From Colivivens sp963626085 (lineage in GTDB: Bacteria > Bacteroidota > Bacteroidia > Bacteroidales > Bacteroidaceae), in assembly GCA_963626085.1 (NCBI GenBank), contig CAVFVJ010000015.1, positions 62,001 to 126,000 of the forward strand: 64,000 nucleotides of DNA. Direction: 5' to 3'. Positions within the stretch are counted from its first letter, which is position 1; the number at the start of each line of letters is the position of its first letter. Shown here piece after piece: positions 25,720 to 33,867 of the stretch. The notes beneath the pieces were generated by a model that saw only the letters and a list, made by a program, of their open reading frames with translations, did no database searches and was not told where the DNA came from. The position numbers were made by a program, and so were the translations under genes.

Positions 25720-28700
25720 TTGGAAACATCAGACGTATTGCGGCTGTTTGCGAAAGACCAGAACAGCAAACGGTTCACGGACACTCTAATCAACAGGAAA
25801 TCAGACATCGTGGTGGACGGACTCATCGGTTCGTCCGCTGCTTTGTTGTTCGCATCCACAGTAAAGACACTCAGCGACAAGGACAAGACAGTTCCGTCGT
25901 TCCTCTTCATCATGGACGACGAAGAGGAGGCAGGCTATTTCTACCACGACCTCACACAGATGCTCGGGGACACAGACATACTCTTTTTCCCGTCATCCTA
26001 CAGGAGAGCCATCAAGTACAACCAGAAGGACGATGCCAACGTGGTGCTGAGAACCAATGTACTGACATCGGTATGTGCCCCCAGCGGACAGCCACGTATG
26101 ATTGTGACCTATCCCGAAGCGCTGGCAGAACGAGTAATATCAAGACAAGAGCTGACAGCCGACACCATCAACATAACCAAGGGTGACGAGATTGACATAA
26201 GTGAACTGGAGGCAAGACTGACAGAGCTTGGGTTCAACATCACCGATTACGTCTATGAACCCGGACAGTTCGCAGTCAGAGGCAGCATCGTCGACATCTT
26301 TTCGTTCAGCAACGACGAGCCGTACCGTATCGACTTCTTCGGAGACGAGGTAGACAGCATACGCACGTTCGACATACAGAGCCAACTGTCAGTGGACAAG
26401 GTGGAGACCGCATCCATCGTGTCAGCACTGGAGAAGCGTGACGACAGTCAGTACATCCACTTCATATCATTCCTTCCGGCAGACGCAGTCATCGCAGCGC
26501 ACGACCTACAGTTCGTGGCAGACAAGATAGAACTCGCCAAGCAGAACGGATTCAGCAGACAGGCTGTGATAGAGACACAGAGCGGACAAGAGGCATCTGT
26601 TCCCGAAGCATCTTTCATCGCCTCAGGTGAGGAGTTCAAAAACGTCACGAAAGACAAGAGGAAGATACTTGTGTCAAAGAGCAAGCTCACTGACGCAGAC
26701 ACAACTACTAAAGGACAAATATACATCTCGTTCAACACCATAGCACAACCGCTCTTCCACAAGAATATGGAGATGATGACAGTCGAGTTCGAGCGACTCA
26801 TTGGCGAAGGTTACCAGATACTGGTCTTTGCAGACAACGAGAAACAGACACAGCGACTGGAAGACATATTTGACGCCAACCGCAAGGGAGAGTCCATCAT
26901 CACCTTCCGCGCTGTCAACAAAGCCATTCACGAGGGGTTTATCCATGACAGCAGTAAGTTGTGCCTCTTCACAGACCACCAGATATTCGACCGCTACCAC
27001 AAGTACAACCTCAAGAGCGACAAGGCACGCAGGGGCAAGGTAGCTCTCACGCTGAAAGAGATACAACAATTCGAGATAGGCGACTACGTGGTGCACATCG
27101 ACCACGGTGTGGGTAAGTTCGGGGGACTCGTGAGAATGCCCACCAACGGACAGATGCAAGAGATGATCAAGCTCATCTACCAGAACGACGACATAGTGTA
27201 CGTATCCATCCACACCCTTGGTAAAGTATCGAAATACAAGGGTAAGGAAGGTACCCCACCAAGGCTGAGCCGCATCGGCACTGGGGCGTGGGACAAGATG
27301 AAGGAGAGGGTAAAGACAAAAGTAAAGGACATCGCCCGTGACCTCATACGGCTCTACTCACAACGGCAGAAGGAACAGGGCTTCGCCTTCAGTCACGACA
27401 GTTACATGCAACACGAACTGGAAGCGAGCTTCGTGTATGAGGACACACCCGACCAGCTGAAGGCTACACAAGACGTGAAGGCAGACATGGAGAAGACACA
27501 GCCGATGGACAGACTCGTGTGCGGTGACGTGGGCTTTGGAAAGACCGAAGTGGCTATCAGGGCAGCCTTCAAGGCTGCAACCGACGGTAAGCAGGTGGCA
27601 GTGCTCGTTCCTACGACCGTACTGGCTTATCAGCACTACAACACGTTCTCCAAACGTCTGAAGGACTTCCCAGTAAGGATTGAGTACCTTACTCGTGCAC
27701 GCGACAGTAAGGCCTCCAAGAATGTGTTGCAAGACCTGAAAGACGGTAAGATTGACATCATCATAGGTACACATAAGTTGATTGGCAAGGAGGTGAAGTT
27801 CAAAGACCTCGGACTGCTGATTATCGACGAGGAACAGAAGTTCGGAGTGGCAGTGAAAGAGAAGTTGCGACAGATGAAGATCAATGTCGACACACTGACG
27901 ATGACAGCTACACCCATCCCACGCACACTCCAGTTCTCACTCATGGGAGCACGTGACCTGAGCATCATACAGACACCACCACCCAACCGCTATCCCATAC
28001 AGACGGAGATACACACCTTCTCGCCAGAGATTATCGCAGAAGCCATCAACTTCGAGATGAGTCGCAACGGACAGGTGTTCCTCGTCAACAACAAGATAAG
28101 TAACCTCGGGGAACTGAAGGACATGATCAGTAGGTACGTGCCCGACGCGAGGGTGTGCATAGGACACGGACAGATGTCGCCACTGGAACTGGAAAAGGTC
28201 ATCTACGACTTCATGAACCACGACTATGACGTGCTGCTCTCCACCACCATTGTGGAGAACGGTATCGACATACCCAACGCCAACACCATCATCATCAATG
28301 CAGCGCACAACTTCGGGCTGAGCGACCTCCACCAAATGCGCGGACGGGTGGGACGCGGCAACAGGAAAGCGTTCTGTTACCTGCTTGCCCCACCGCTGGC
28401 ATCACTGAACGACGAGTCCAGGAGACGCTTGCAGGCTTTGGAGAACTTCTCCGAACTGGGTTCGGGACTACAGATAGCCATGCAGGACCTCGACATACGT
28501 GGGGCTGGCAACCTGTTGGGTGCAGAACAAAGCGGATTCATAGCTGACCTCGGGTACGAGACCTACCAGAAAGTGCTGGCAGAAGCTATGGACGAATTGA
28601 GGGACGAGATATACAACGGTGAGGAAAAGAAAACGGGAGACACAGACAGTACTGACTCCCCCACCCTTGTCTTGTCAGATGTCTTCGTAAGGGAGACGAC

Positions 28701-29139
28701 AGTCGACTCCGACCTCGCCGCTTATCTACCTGAATATTATGTGCCGAGCAGCAGTGAGAGGATGAGTCTTTACCGGGAATTGGACAACCTTACTAACCAA
28801 CAGCAACTGGATGAATACAGGAAACGGTTGCTGGACCGTTTCGGGGAACTGCCGCATGAAGCAGAGGAACTGCTGAAGATACTGCCTCTGAAATGGATTG
28901 CAGCCTCACTGGGATTCGAGAAGGTGACACTGAAGGCAGGAAAGATGATACTCTACATGGTGAGCAACTTCAACAGCCCCTACTACGACAGCAAGGCGTT
29001 CGAGAAGGTCATCAACTATGTGTCGTACCATGCAGGTGACGCACGGTTGAGCGAGCACGACAAAAAGCGTACACTCGAAATGAGAAGTGTACGCTCTGTA
29101 TCTGACGCCCTCGCCATACTCATGGCAGTAAGCACCTGA
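25720..29139 (+). CDS. mfd: Transcription-repair coupling factor
   Basis: 1139 residues. Removes RNA polymerase stalled at DNA lesions and recruits UvrA. It contains the UvrB-homology region, the polymerase-interacting CarD-like domain (IGDYVVHIDHGVGKFGGLVR), the helicase core with Walker A GDVGFGKTEVAIRAA, DEEQ box IIDEEQKFGV, TMTATPIPRTLQ and RMGRGR-type MRGRVGRGNRKAF, and the C-terminal TRCF domain. The first codon is TTG: an in-frame stop lies at 25684-25686 with no ATG in between, and the N-terminus ETSDVLRLFAKDQ aligns with Mfd starts. A convergent terminator is embedded in its last coding bases. The 293-base gap before it shows no clear feature. Confidence 0.96.
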   Translation: METSDVLRLFAKDQNSKRFTDTLINRKSDIVVDGLIGSSAALLFASTVKTLSDKDKTVPSFLFIMDDEEEAGYFYHDLTQMLGDTDILFFPSSYRRAIKYNQKDDANVVLRTNVLTSVCAPSGQPRMIVTYPEALAERVISRQELTADTINITKGDEIDISELEARLTELGFNITDYVYEPGQFAVRGSIVDIFSFSNDEPYRIDFFGDEVDSIRTFDIQSQLSVDKVETASIVSALEKRDDSQYIHFISFLPADAVIAAHDLQFVADKIELAKQNGFSRQAVIETQSGQEASVPEASFIASGEEFKNVTKDKRKILVSKSKLTDADTTTKGQIYISFNTIAQPLFHKNMEMMTVEFERLIGEGYQILVFADNEKQTQRLEDIFDANRKGESIITFRAVNKAIHEGFIHDSSKLCLFTDHQIFDRYHKYNLKSDKARRGKVALTLKEIQQFEIGDYVVHIDHGVGKFGGLVRMPTNGQMQEMIKLIYQNDDIVYVSIHTLGKVSKYKGKEGTPPRLSRIGTGAWDKMKERVKTKVKDIARDLIRLYSQRQKEQGFAFSHDSYMQHELEASFVYEDTPDQLKATQDVKADMEKTQPMDRLVCGDVGFGKTEVAIRAAFKAATDGKQVAVLVPTTVLAYQHYNTFSKRLKDFPVRIEYLTRARDSKASKNVLQDLKDGKIDIIIGTHKLIGKEVKFKDLGLLIIDEEQKFGVAVKEKLRQMKINVDTLTMTATPIPRTLQFSLMGARDLSIIQTPPPNRYPIQTEIHTFSPEIIAEAINFEMSRNGQVFLVNNKISNLGELKDMISRYVPDARVCIGHGQMSPLELEKVIYDFMNHDYDVLLSTTIVENGIDIPNANTIIINAAHNFGLSDLHQMRGRVGRGNRKAFCYLLAPPLASLNDESRRRLQALENFSELGSGLQIAMQDLDIRGAGNLLGAEQSGFIADLGYETYQKVLAEAMDELRDEIYNGEEKKTGDTDSTDSPTLVLSDVFVRETTVDSDLAAYLPEYYVPSSSERMSLYRELDNLTNQQQLDEYRKRLLDRFGELPHEAEELLKILPLKWIAASLGFEKVTLKAGKMILYMVSNFNSPYYDSKAFEKVINYVSYHAGDARLSEHDKKRTLEMRSVRSVSDALAILMAVST
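29061..29095 (-). terminator. Terminator of the FGE-domain gene, lying inside the mfd coding sequence
   Basis: A perfect 10-bp stem AGCGTACACT / AGTGTACGCT (29066-29075, 29086-29095). On the minus strand it is followed by TTTTT, so it reads as an intrinsic terminator for the gene ending at 29158, although the bases encode the last residues of Mfd. Confidence 0.6.
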
Positions 29140-29157
29140 TTTCGTCAATGCGTCACC

Positions 29158-30567
29158 CTAGGCGAAAAGGAGGACAAGGCGCAAGCCGAGGGAGTTGCTG
29201 GTGAAACCTGGAGAGCAATAGTCTCGGCGAGACACACGGCAGCTATTGTCATCATCGACCCAACCACCTCCACGGAGGACGTGGTAAGAGCCTGAAGTAA
29301 CACCCGTAGGATTGGTCTGCGAACTGTAACTGTAACTTCCATACCAGTCACTGCACCATTCATAGACATTGCCGCTCATATCATACAGACCGAGTTCATT
29401 CGGTTGCTTCGTCCCGACCGCATGGGTCGTACTACTGCTGTTACTTGAATACCATGCCACATCTGCTATATTGTCACTGCCTGAGTACTTGTACCCCTGA
29501 CTCATGTTGCCACCGCGAGCGGCATACTCCCACTCAGCCTCTGTTGGCAAACGGAAATTCAGACCAGTCAACGAATTCAGTTTGGTAATGAATGTCTTGC
29601 AATCTGTCCACGAAACTTTTTCTACAGGAAGGTCATCGCCACTGAAGGAAGATGGATTGCTGCCCATGACAGCTTTCCACAACGCCTGGGTCACCTCATA
29701 CTTACCCATCATGAAACTGCTGAGAGTTACATTGTGAGTCGGACTCTCATCACTATTAGCATCACTGCCCTGCTCAGATGTCGCACCCATCGTGAACGTA
29801 CCGCCTTTCACAGGAAGCATCGCAATCTCCACACCTGCAGCCTTCACATATAGTCCGTTTACCCAACCGTTGTGTGATGACTCCGTAGGTATCGCCATGT
29901 GGCCGCTTTTACCCACATTGAGCATGCTACCTGTGCAGATACGGGTGAAAGCATAATCTGAACATATTGCACATATTTTACGCTCGTTGTCCGTAAAGTA
30001 TCCGTATATATAAGGTGTACTGCCAGTGGAAGCTACCGTTGATGAAATCATTGCATCTGAAGTTGTAAAGATGTTTGTTGCAGGATTGTAACTCTTGTAC
30101 ACCGTAATGCCAGTCAAGCCTACATCTGTGCCCGAACTGCCGGTGAAACGGATGCGCCCGGTCTTGGGCGACAGGAACGCATTGACCACCAGCGAACCGT
30201 CGGTGTAACTGTACATACCGTCCAGTGCCTCATAAATCTCAGTGTTTGAGTCCAGCGACACAGATGAGGAGGAAGAAGAGGTGGCATTGACGAAGTAACG
30301 CGCCTCACACTTCATCTCACTTCCTGTTGGAAGAAAACCGTCATGACTGACCGACCATCCAGACGTACTGCTGTAAGTGGCAACACCCTGGATGGTGGCA
30401 GTGCCGTTGTAGAACGTGAGATAGATTTTGTCACCTTCGCTCCACGAAGAGTTGTCAGCTCTTGTCCGCACGTCAGCGGATGCCCAGTCAAAACCCACGA
30501 CACCACCGACCAGTTCCATCCTTGCCGTATGTTTGCCATTTGTGTCTGCAGTCCCCTTGTCCGACAA
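29158..30567 (-). CDS. FGE/SUMF1-domain surface protein lacking its signal sequence (5'-truncated)
   Basis: The N-terminal half resembles fimbrillin-type Bacteroidales surface proteins (ARMELVGGVVGFDWASADV, SWSEGDKIYLTFYNGTATI); the C-terminal half (about 250-469) is a formylglycine-generating-enzyme fold (GGTFTMGATSEQGSDAN, RLPTEAEWEYAARGG, NELGLYDMSGNVYEWCSDWY). Such modules are often non-catalytic carbohydrate- or adhesion-related domains here. The coordinate uses a TTG codon; the first ATG is at 30519. The frame opens at a stop at 30610-30612, exactly at the paired-hairpin cluster, and the remnant IPVCRQTDDLSDKG looks like the end of a lipoprotein signal peptide. I read it as a gene decapitated by the repeat; it may be a pseudogene. 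Confidence 0.7.
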   Translation of the reverse strand: MSDKGTADTNGKHTARMELVGGVVGFDWASADVRTRADNSSWSEGDKIYLTFYNGTATIQGVATYSSTSGWSVSHDGFLPTGSEMKCEARYFVNATSSSSSSVSLDSNTEIYEALDGMYSYTDGSLVVNAFLSPKTGRIRFTGSSGTDVGLTGITVYKSYNPATNIFTTSDAMISSTVASTGSTPYIYGYFTDNERKICAICSDYAFTRICTGSMLNVGKSGHMAIPTESSHNGWVNGLYVKAAGVEIAMLPVKGGTFTMGATSEQGSDANSDESPTHNVTLSSFMMGKYEVTQALWKAVMGSNPSSFSGDDLPVEKVSWTDCKTFITKLNSLTGLNFRLPTEAEWEYAARGGNMSQGYKYSGSDNIADVAWYSSNSSSTTHAVGTKQPNELGLYDMSGNVYEWCSDWYGSYSYSSQTNPTGVTSGSYHVLRGGGWVDDDNSCRVSRRDYCSPGFTSNSLGLRLVLLFA

Positions 30568-30610
30568 ATCGTCTGTTTGCCGACAGACAGGTATGTTTAT
30601 TGATGATGAC

Positions 30611-30777
30611 TAGTAGGTGCGGTGTCCCACCGCACAATTAATAATCTGTGACGTGAGCCACGTCAACCACTATGCAACGTATGACCCTTCATAATCTGTG
30701 ACGTGAGCCACGTCACCTACTATGCAACGTGTGACCCTCATCTTAAAAAAAAGTGCAGTGAGCCACTGCACCTACTA
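30611..30777. repeat. Paired-hairpin repeat, cluster C (four hairpins)
   Basis: Hairpins GTGCGGTG-TCC-CACCGCAC (30617-30635), GTGACGTG-AGC-CACGTCAA (30648-30666), GTGACGTG-AGC-CACGTCAC (30698-30716) and GTGCAGTG-AGC-CACTGCAC (30753-30771). The second and third lie in a 50-bp tandem duplication (30641-30690 and 30691-30740). The cluster fills the whole gap between the truncated FGE gene and the ATPase gene. Confidence 0.85.
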
Positions 30778-30785
30778 TGCAAGCC

Positions 30786-32222
30786 CTACACAAACAGGTC
30801 TTTTGCCAGGACCTCCTTACCCACGATACTCTTGTGGATGCCGTTTGCCACACCGAAGGTAGTTACGAAAGTAGGGACAAGCGACTTGGTGGTATGGGTC
30901 TTCTCACGGAACAGCATCATGCGATGGCGGACGTGTTGCTCGTATTCCTCGCTGACGGTATATTGCCCTGTACTGAACTTCATTTCGCAAAGGTTGATGG
31001 TATGGTCGCCCCTGTCTATCACCAAGTCTATCTGTGCCCCATTGTCCTCCGGGTTCTCCTTGGATGCAGTGTATCTCCAGGCAGAGGCACTGGTAGAGAT
31101 GCCAGATATGCCAAGAGCCTGCTTAATCTGAGGAAGATGGGTGAGACAGACCAACTCGAACGACACCCCTTGCCACGACAGGACAGATCGGGAGTCGTAA
31201 TTGTTTGTCCACCATTGCTCGTCCTTGGCATTCTGTTGCCCGACAAACTTATAATAAAATAAGGTGTAGAAATCCACGAGACGATAAATGGTACCTCGCA
31301 CCTTGTTGCCAAACTGTATGTAGGAAACGATAAAGTCACAACGTTCCAAGTTATGTATGATAGTGGTCAGACGGTTGCCATCCAGTTTCGTGGCTTTCTG
31401 TATTTGAATATAGGTGAGACCCTCCTTGTGTTTGTTGAGCAAATCCACGACCTCAAGATATTTGTCCGACTTATTGAATATGGCATTGTAGAGTTCCTCG
31501 AACTCAGTTCTTAGCTCACCGTTCTTCCTGAAGAAAAGCCTGTCTATATTTGACAAGATGCTTTCCGACGGGTCAAGCAGACTCAGGTAGAACGGAATAC
31601 CGCCCAATATCATATACAGTTGCAGGATCTGATAATCGTCCAAGGCCATGCCTTGGCTTGTCAAGTAATCCCTGGTTTCTTTCAGACTAAATGGACGTAC
31701 ATAGATATTGCAAGTAATCCGGGCATGCAGACCACCCGGATTTTCCACGAGTTTGTCCATCATCCAAGAAGAAGCCGAACCGCTGGCAATGAATACGATG
31801 TCCCTTCTTCGTGCCCCCCAGCCATTCCAAAAGCACTCCAAGGCCTCCACAAATTCAGACTGAGGCGTGTCAATCCAAGGCATCTCATCTATGAACACCA
31901 CCTTCTTGCGTTCGGTCGGGAGAGACTCCAGATAGTTCTCCAATGCATCAAAGGCATCCATCCAATCCGCAAATTTAGGTTGGTGCTCCAGTCCCGCAGC
32001 CTTCTTGAAAGCCTTGGCGAAGGCACGTAACTGCATCGTCTTTGTCAGGCGATGACCGCCAACAAAGGTGAAATCGAATTTCCCTTGGAAGTAGTTGTCA
32101 ACCAGAAAAGTCTTGCCGACACGCCTTCTGCCATAGACGATGACAAACTCAGATCGACCAGAATTCATGCATCTGTCCAAAGCTTCCATTTCCTTTTCTC
32201 TGCCAATGATTACCTGTTGCAT
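30786..32222 (-). CDS. AAA-ATPase with C-terminal DUF234 (PD-(D/E)XK-like) domain
   Basis: 478 residues. Walker A is YGRRRVGKTFLVDNY near residue 30, Walker B VVFIDEMPWIDTP near 110, and the sensor region IVFIASGSASSWM near 145. A winged-helix part follows and the C-terminus is DUF234 with a nuclease-like QIDLVIDRGDHTINLCEMKF (D...ExK pattern). These ATPases are common in archaea and Bacteroidales; their function is not known. A TTG 27 bases upstream is in frame, but it overlaps the -7 box at 32245-32254, so ATG 32222 is used. An upstream 60-bp inverted repeat flanks the promoter. Confidence 0.85.
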   Translation of the reverse strand: MQQVIIGREKEMEALDRCMNSGRSEFVIVYGRRRVGKTFLVDNYFQGKFDFTFVGGHRLTKTMQLRAFAKAFKKAAGLEHQPKFADWMDAFDALENYLESLPTERKKVVFIDEMPWIDTPQSEFVEALECFWNGWGARRRDIVFIASGSASSWMMDKLVENPGGLHARITCNIYVRPFSLKETRDYLTSQGMALDDYQILQLYMILGGIPFYLSLLDPSESILSNIDRLFFRKNGELRTEFEELYNAIFNKSDKYLEVVDLLNKHKEGLTYIQIQKATKLDGNRLTTIIHNLERCDFIVSYIQFGNKVRGTIYRLVDFYTLFYYKFVGQQNAKDEQWWTNNYDSRSVLSWQGVSFELVCLTHLPQIKQALGISGISTSASAWRYTASKENPEDNGAQIDLVIDRGDHTINLCEMKFSTGQYTVSEEYEQHVRHRMMLFREKTHTTKSLVPTFVTTFGVANGIHKSIVGKEVLAKDLFV

Positions 32223-32244
32223 AAAACATCTGCTTTTGTTCACG

Positions 32245-32277
32245 TGCAAAGATAGGGCAAATTCACGAAAGGGAACA
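32245..32277 (-). promoter_or_regulatory. Promoter of the DUF234 ATPase gene
   Basis: Minus-strand TATCTTTGCA (32245-32254) is the -7 box and TTG at 32275-32277 the -33 box, about 20 bases apart. The large inverted repeat starts 8 bases upstream. Confidence 0.6.
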
Positions 32278-32284
32278 AGAAATA

Positions 32285-32344
32285 TGCGACCTTTTCGTAC
32301 TTTATCTCATATTTTTTAGTGAGATAAAGTGCAAAAAGGTCGCA
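32285..32344. repeat. Inverted repeat with 25-bp arms between the two AAA-ATPase genes
   Basis: Arms 32285-32309 and 32320-32344 match at 23 of 25 positions around a 10-base loop (TATTTTTTAG). It lies just upstream of the DUF234 ATPase promoter and 33 bases after the DUF4143 ATPase stop. It could be that gene's terminator or an operator; it lacks the usual U-tract after the stem. Confidence 0.75.
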
Positions 32345-32376
32345 CGTTCCACATGTATGCCACCACACAAGACGAG

Positions 32377-33579
32377 TCAGCACTTCCCTAGCAGCCACTT
32401 CAATGCATTGATCCGCCTGATTCCATTATAGTCGGTAGCAGGATCCTCATCGAGTGTGAGTATCATCTTTGGATATTGGTCGTTAATTTGCTGGAGCGAC
32501 TTCAATTCACGCTTTAGCGTAGCCTCGTCCCTGACTGTAGCAGCCACTTGGTAATAGGCTATGGAATCCTCGTCCATTGCCACAAAATCCACTTCCATTG
32601 CGTCTGTCTTGCCGATATACACCTTCTTCTGTCTGCGCAGAAGTTCGAGATACACGACATTCTCCAAGATACGGCCTGCATCGAAGGAGCGCGAACCCAG
32701 AAGCATCCGCCTCAGACCTACGTCCACAAGATAGTACTTGCCGAGGGTCTTGAGCAGTTGTTTGCCCTTAACGTTGTACCTCTTGCATTCATAGACAAAG
32801 AAGGTTTCCATGAGCGATGACAGGTAGCGTTCCACTGCCTTCTGGTCTATCTTCCTTCCATCGGCAGTCATGATATCAGCGATGCGTTTGGTGGAAAGGA
32901 TATTTCCTATGTTGTCAGCAGCGAAGCGTATTACACTTTCCAGCATCATCACGTCCGGCAGCTTCCTGCGGCTCACGATGTCCTTCAGCACAATGGTGTT
33001 GTAGATACTGCTGAGGTAATCGCTTATTTCTGATGGAGAGTCCAGTTCCAACGTATATGGGAAACCACTTTTGGTGATGTAGTCGGTATAGGCTTGCGAC
33101 AGGTTATCGGCTGCTCCGATGCCGTCTACGTACTCCTTGAAGGAAAGTGGAAGCATGGCAATTTCCACGTATCTACCGGAGAGCAATGAAGCGATTTCAC
33201 TTGACAGCATATAAGCGTTCGAGCCTGTGATGTACATATCAACAGTAGGTTTGAGGTTTATGCTGTTGACAATGTCCGGAAAGTCCTTCACATGCTGAAT
33301 CTCGTCAAAGAAGATGTAGGTTTGTCTGTCCTCTCTGACAAGAGGCTTGACATAGGCGTACAAGTTCTGAGGGTCACGAAGTTCATGAAAGTCATAATCC
33401 TCGAAATTGACATATATAATCTGGTCGGACGTGACACCTTGCCCGATAAGCCAGTCACGGTAAATCTCCATGATGGTGGATTTGCCGCAGCGCCGTATGC
33501 CGGTTATTACCTTTATAAGTTTCTTGTCGCGGAAAGCGATAAGTTTGTCAAGGTAGGTACGTCGTTCTATTCTCTTCAT
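32377..33579 (-). CDS. AAA-ATPase with DUF4143 domain
   Basis: 400 residues. Walker A is VITGIRRCGKSTIMEIY near residue 25, Walker B TYIFFDEIQHVKDFP near 90, then MYITGSNAYMLSSEIASLLS. A winged-helix segment and the C-terminal DUF4143 region (KYYLVDVGLRRMLLGSR, MEVDFVAMDEDSIAYYQVA) follow; the latter resembles a PD-(D/E)XK nuclease in which Gln replaces the usual Glu. Function unknown. The frame extends to 33630, but the -7 box at 33603-33612 lies inside that extension, so MKRIERRTYLDKL at 33579 is the start. Two similar inverted repeats sit at its promoter. Confidence 0.88.
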   Translation of the reverse strand: MKRIERRTYLDKLIAFRDKKLIKVITGIRRCGKSTIMEIYRDWLIGQGVTSDQIIYVNFEDYDFHELRDPQNLYAYVKPLVREDRQTYIFFDEIQHVKDFPDIVNSINLKPTVDMYITGSNAYMLSSEIASLLSGRYVEIAMLPLSFKEYVDGIGAADNLSQAYTDYITKSGFPYTLELDSPSEISDYLSSIYNTIVLKDIVSRRKLPDVMMLESVIRFAADNIGNILSTKRIADIMTADGRKIDQKAVERYLSSLMETFFVYECKRYNVKGKQLLKTLGKYYLVDVGLRRMLLGSRSFDAGRILENVVYLELLRRQKKVYIGKTDAMEVDFVAMDEDSIAYYQVAATVRDEATLKRELKSLQQINDQYPKMILTLDEDPATDYNGIRRINALKWLLGKC

Positions 33580-33602
33580 AGCCCATTCCGTTAGAGTTAC
33601 AG

Positions 33603-33634
33603 GGCAAAGATACACATTTTTTAGGTTCATTCAA
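33603..33634 (-). promoter_or_regulatory. Promoter of the DUF4143 ATPase gene
   Basis: Minus-strand TATCTTTGCC (33603-33612) is the -7 box; the TTG at 33632-33634 is the likely -33 box and falls inside the first of two inverted repeats. Confidence 0.6.
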
Positions 33635-33684
33635 CCTAAAAGTATCCAAATCCCCAAAGTTTTAGGTCGTTTCAACCTAAAACT
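33619..33684. promoter_or_regulatory. Two operator-like inverted repeats at the DUF4143 ATPase promoter
   Basis: IR1 33619-33641 is TTTTAGGTT-5 nt-AACCTAAAA; IR2 33658-33684 is AGTTTTAGGT-7 nt-ACCTAAAACT. They share TTTTAGGT and ACCTAAAA half-sites, their centres are about 41 bases (four helical turns) apart, and IR1 covers the -33 position. This layout fits a repressor binding two sites. No candidate regulator gene is adjacent. Confidence 0.65.
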
Positions 33685-33740
33685 TTTGTTTTTGTTCACC
33701 TACAAAGAAAAGGCACGTAGTAATTACATGATTATTAAAA

Positions 33741-33785
33741 CACGTCACATATTAAAAAAAGTGCGGTGGGACACCGCACCTACTA
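33741..33785. repeat. Paired-hairpin repeat, copy D (partial)
   Basis: Keeps the second arm of the first hairpin (CACGTCAC, 33741-33748) and a complete second hairpin GTGCGGTG-GGA-CACCGCAC (33761-33779) plus CTACTA. The beginning is lost or decayed. Confidence 0.75.
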
Positions 33786-33787
33786 AT

Positions 33788-33817
33788 CAAAAACACCGCC
33801 ATGAATCATGGCGGTGT
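33788..33817 (-). terminator. Terminator of the BspA-like gene
   Basis: Perfect 12-bp stem ACACCGCCATGA / TCATGGCGGTGT (33793-33817) with a one-base centre; the minus strand continues with TTTTT. It lies about 50 bases after the stop codon at 33868. Confidence 0.8.
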
Positions 33818-33867
33818 CTCTCATTATCGGCATCCTTCGGATGCGTTGTTATCTTTGTGTCTGTAAG

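Noticed and set aside
30611..30777. CRISPR array or tRNA cluster
   Set aside because: Palindromic hairpins without spacers or tRNA folds; the units match the dispersed repeat family.
30786..33579. Toxin-antitoxin or two-gene defence operon formed by the DUF234 and DUF4143 ATPases
   Set aside because: Each gene has its own promoter, a large palindrome lies between them, and neither protein resembles a toxin or antitoxin.
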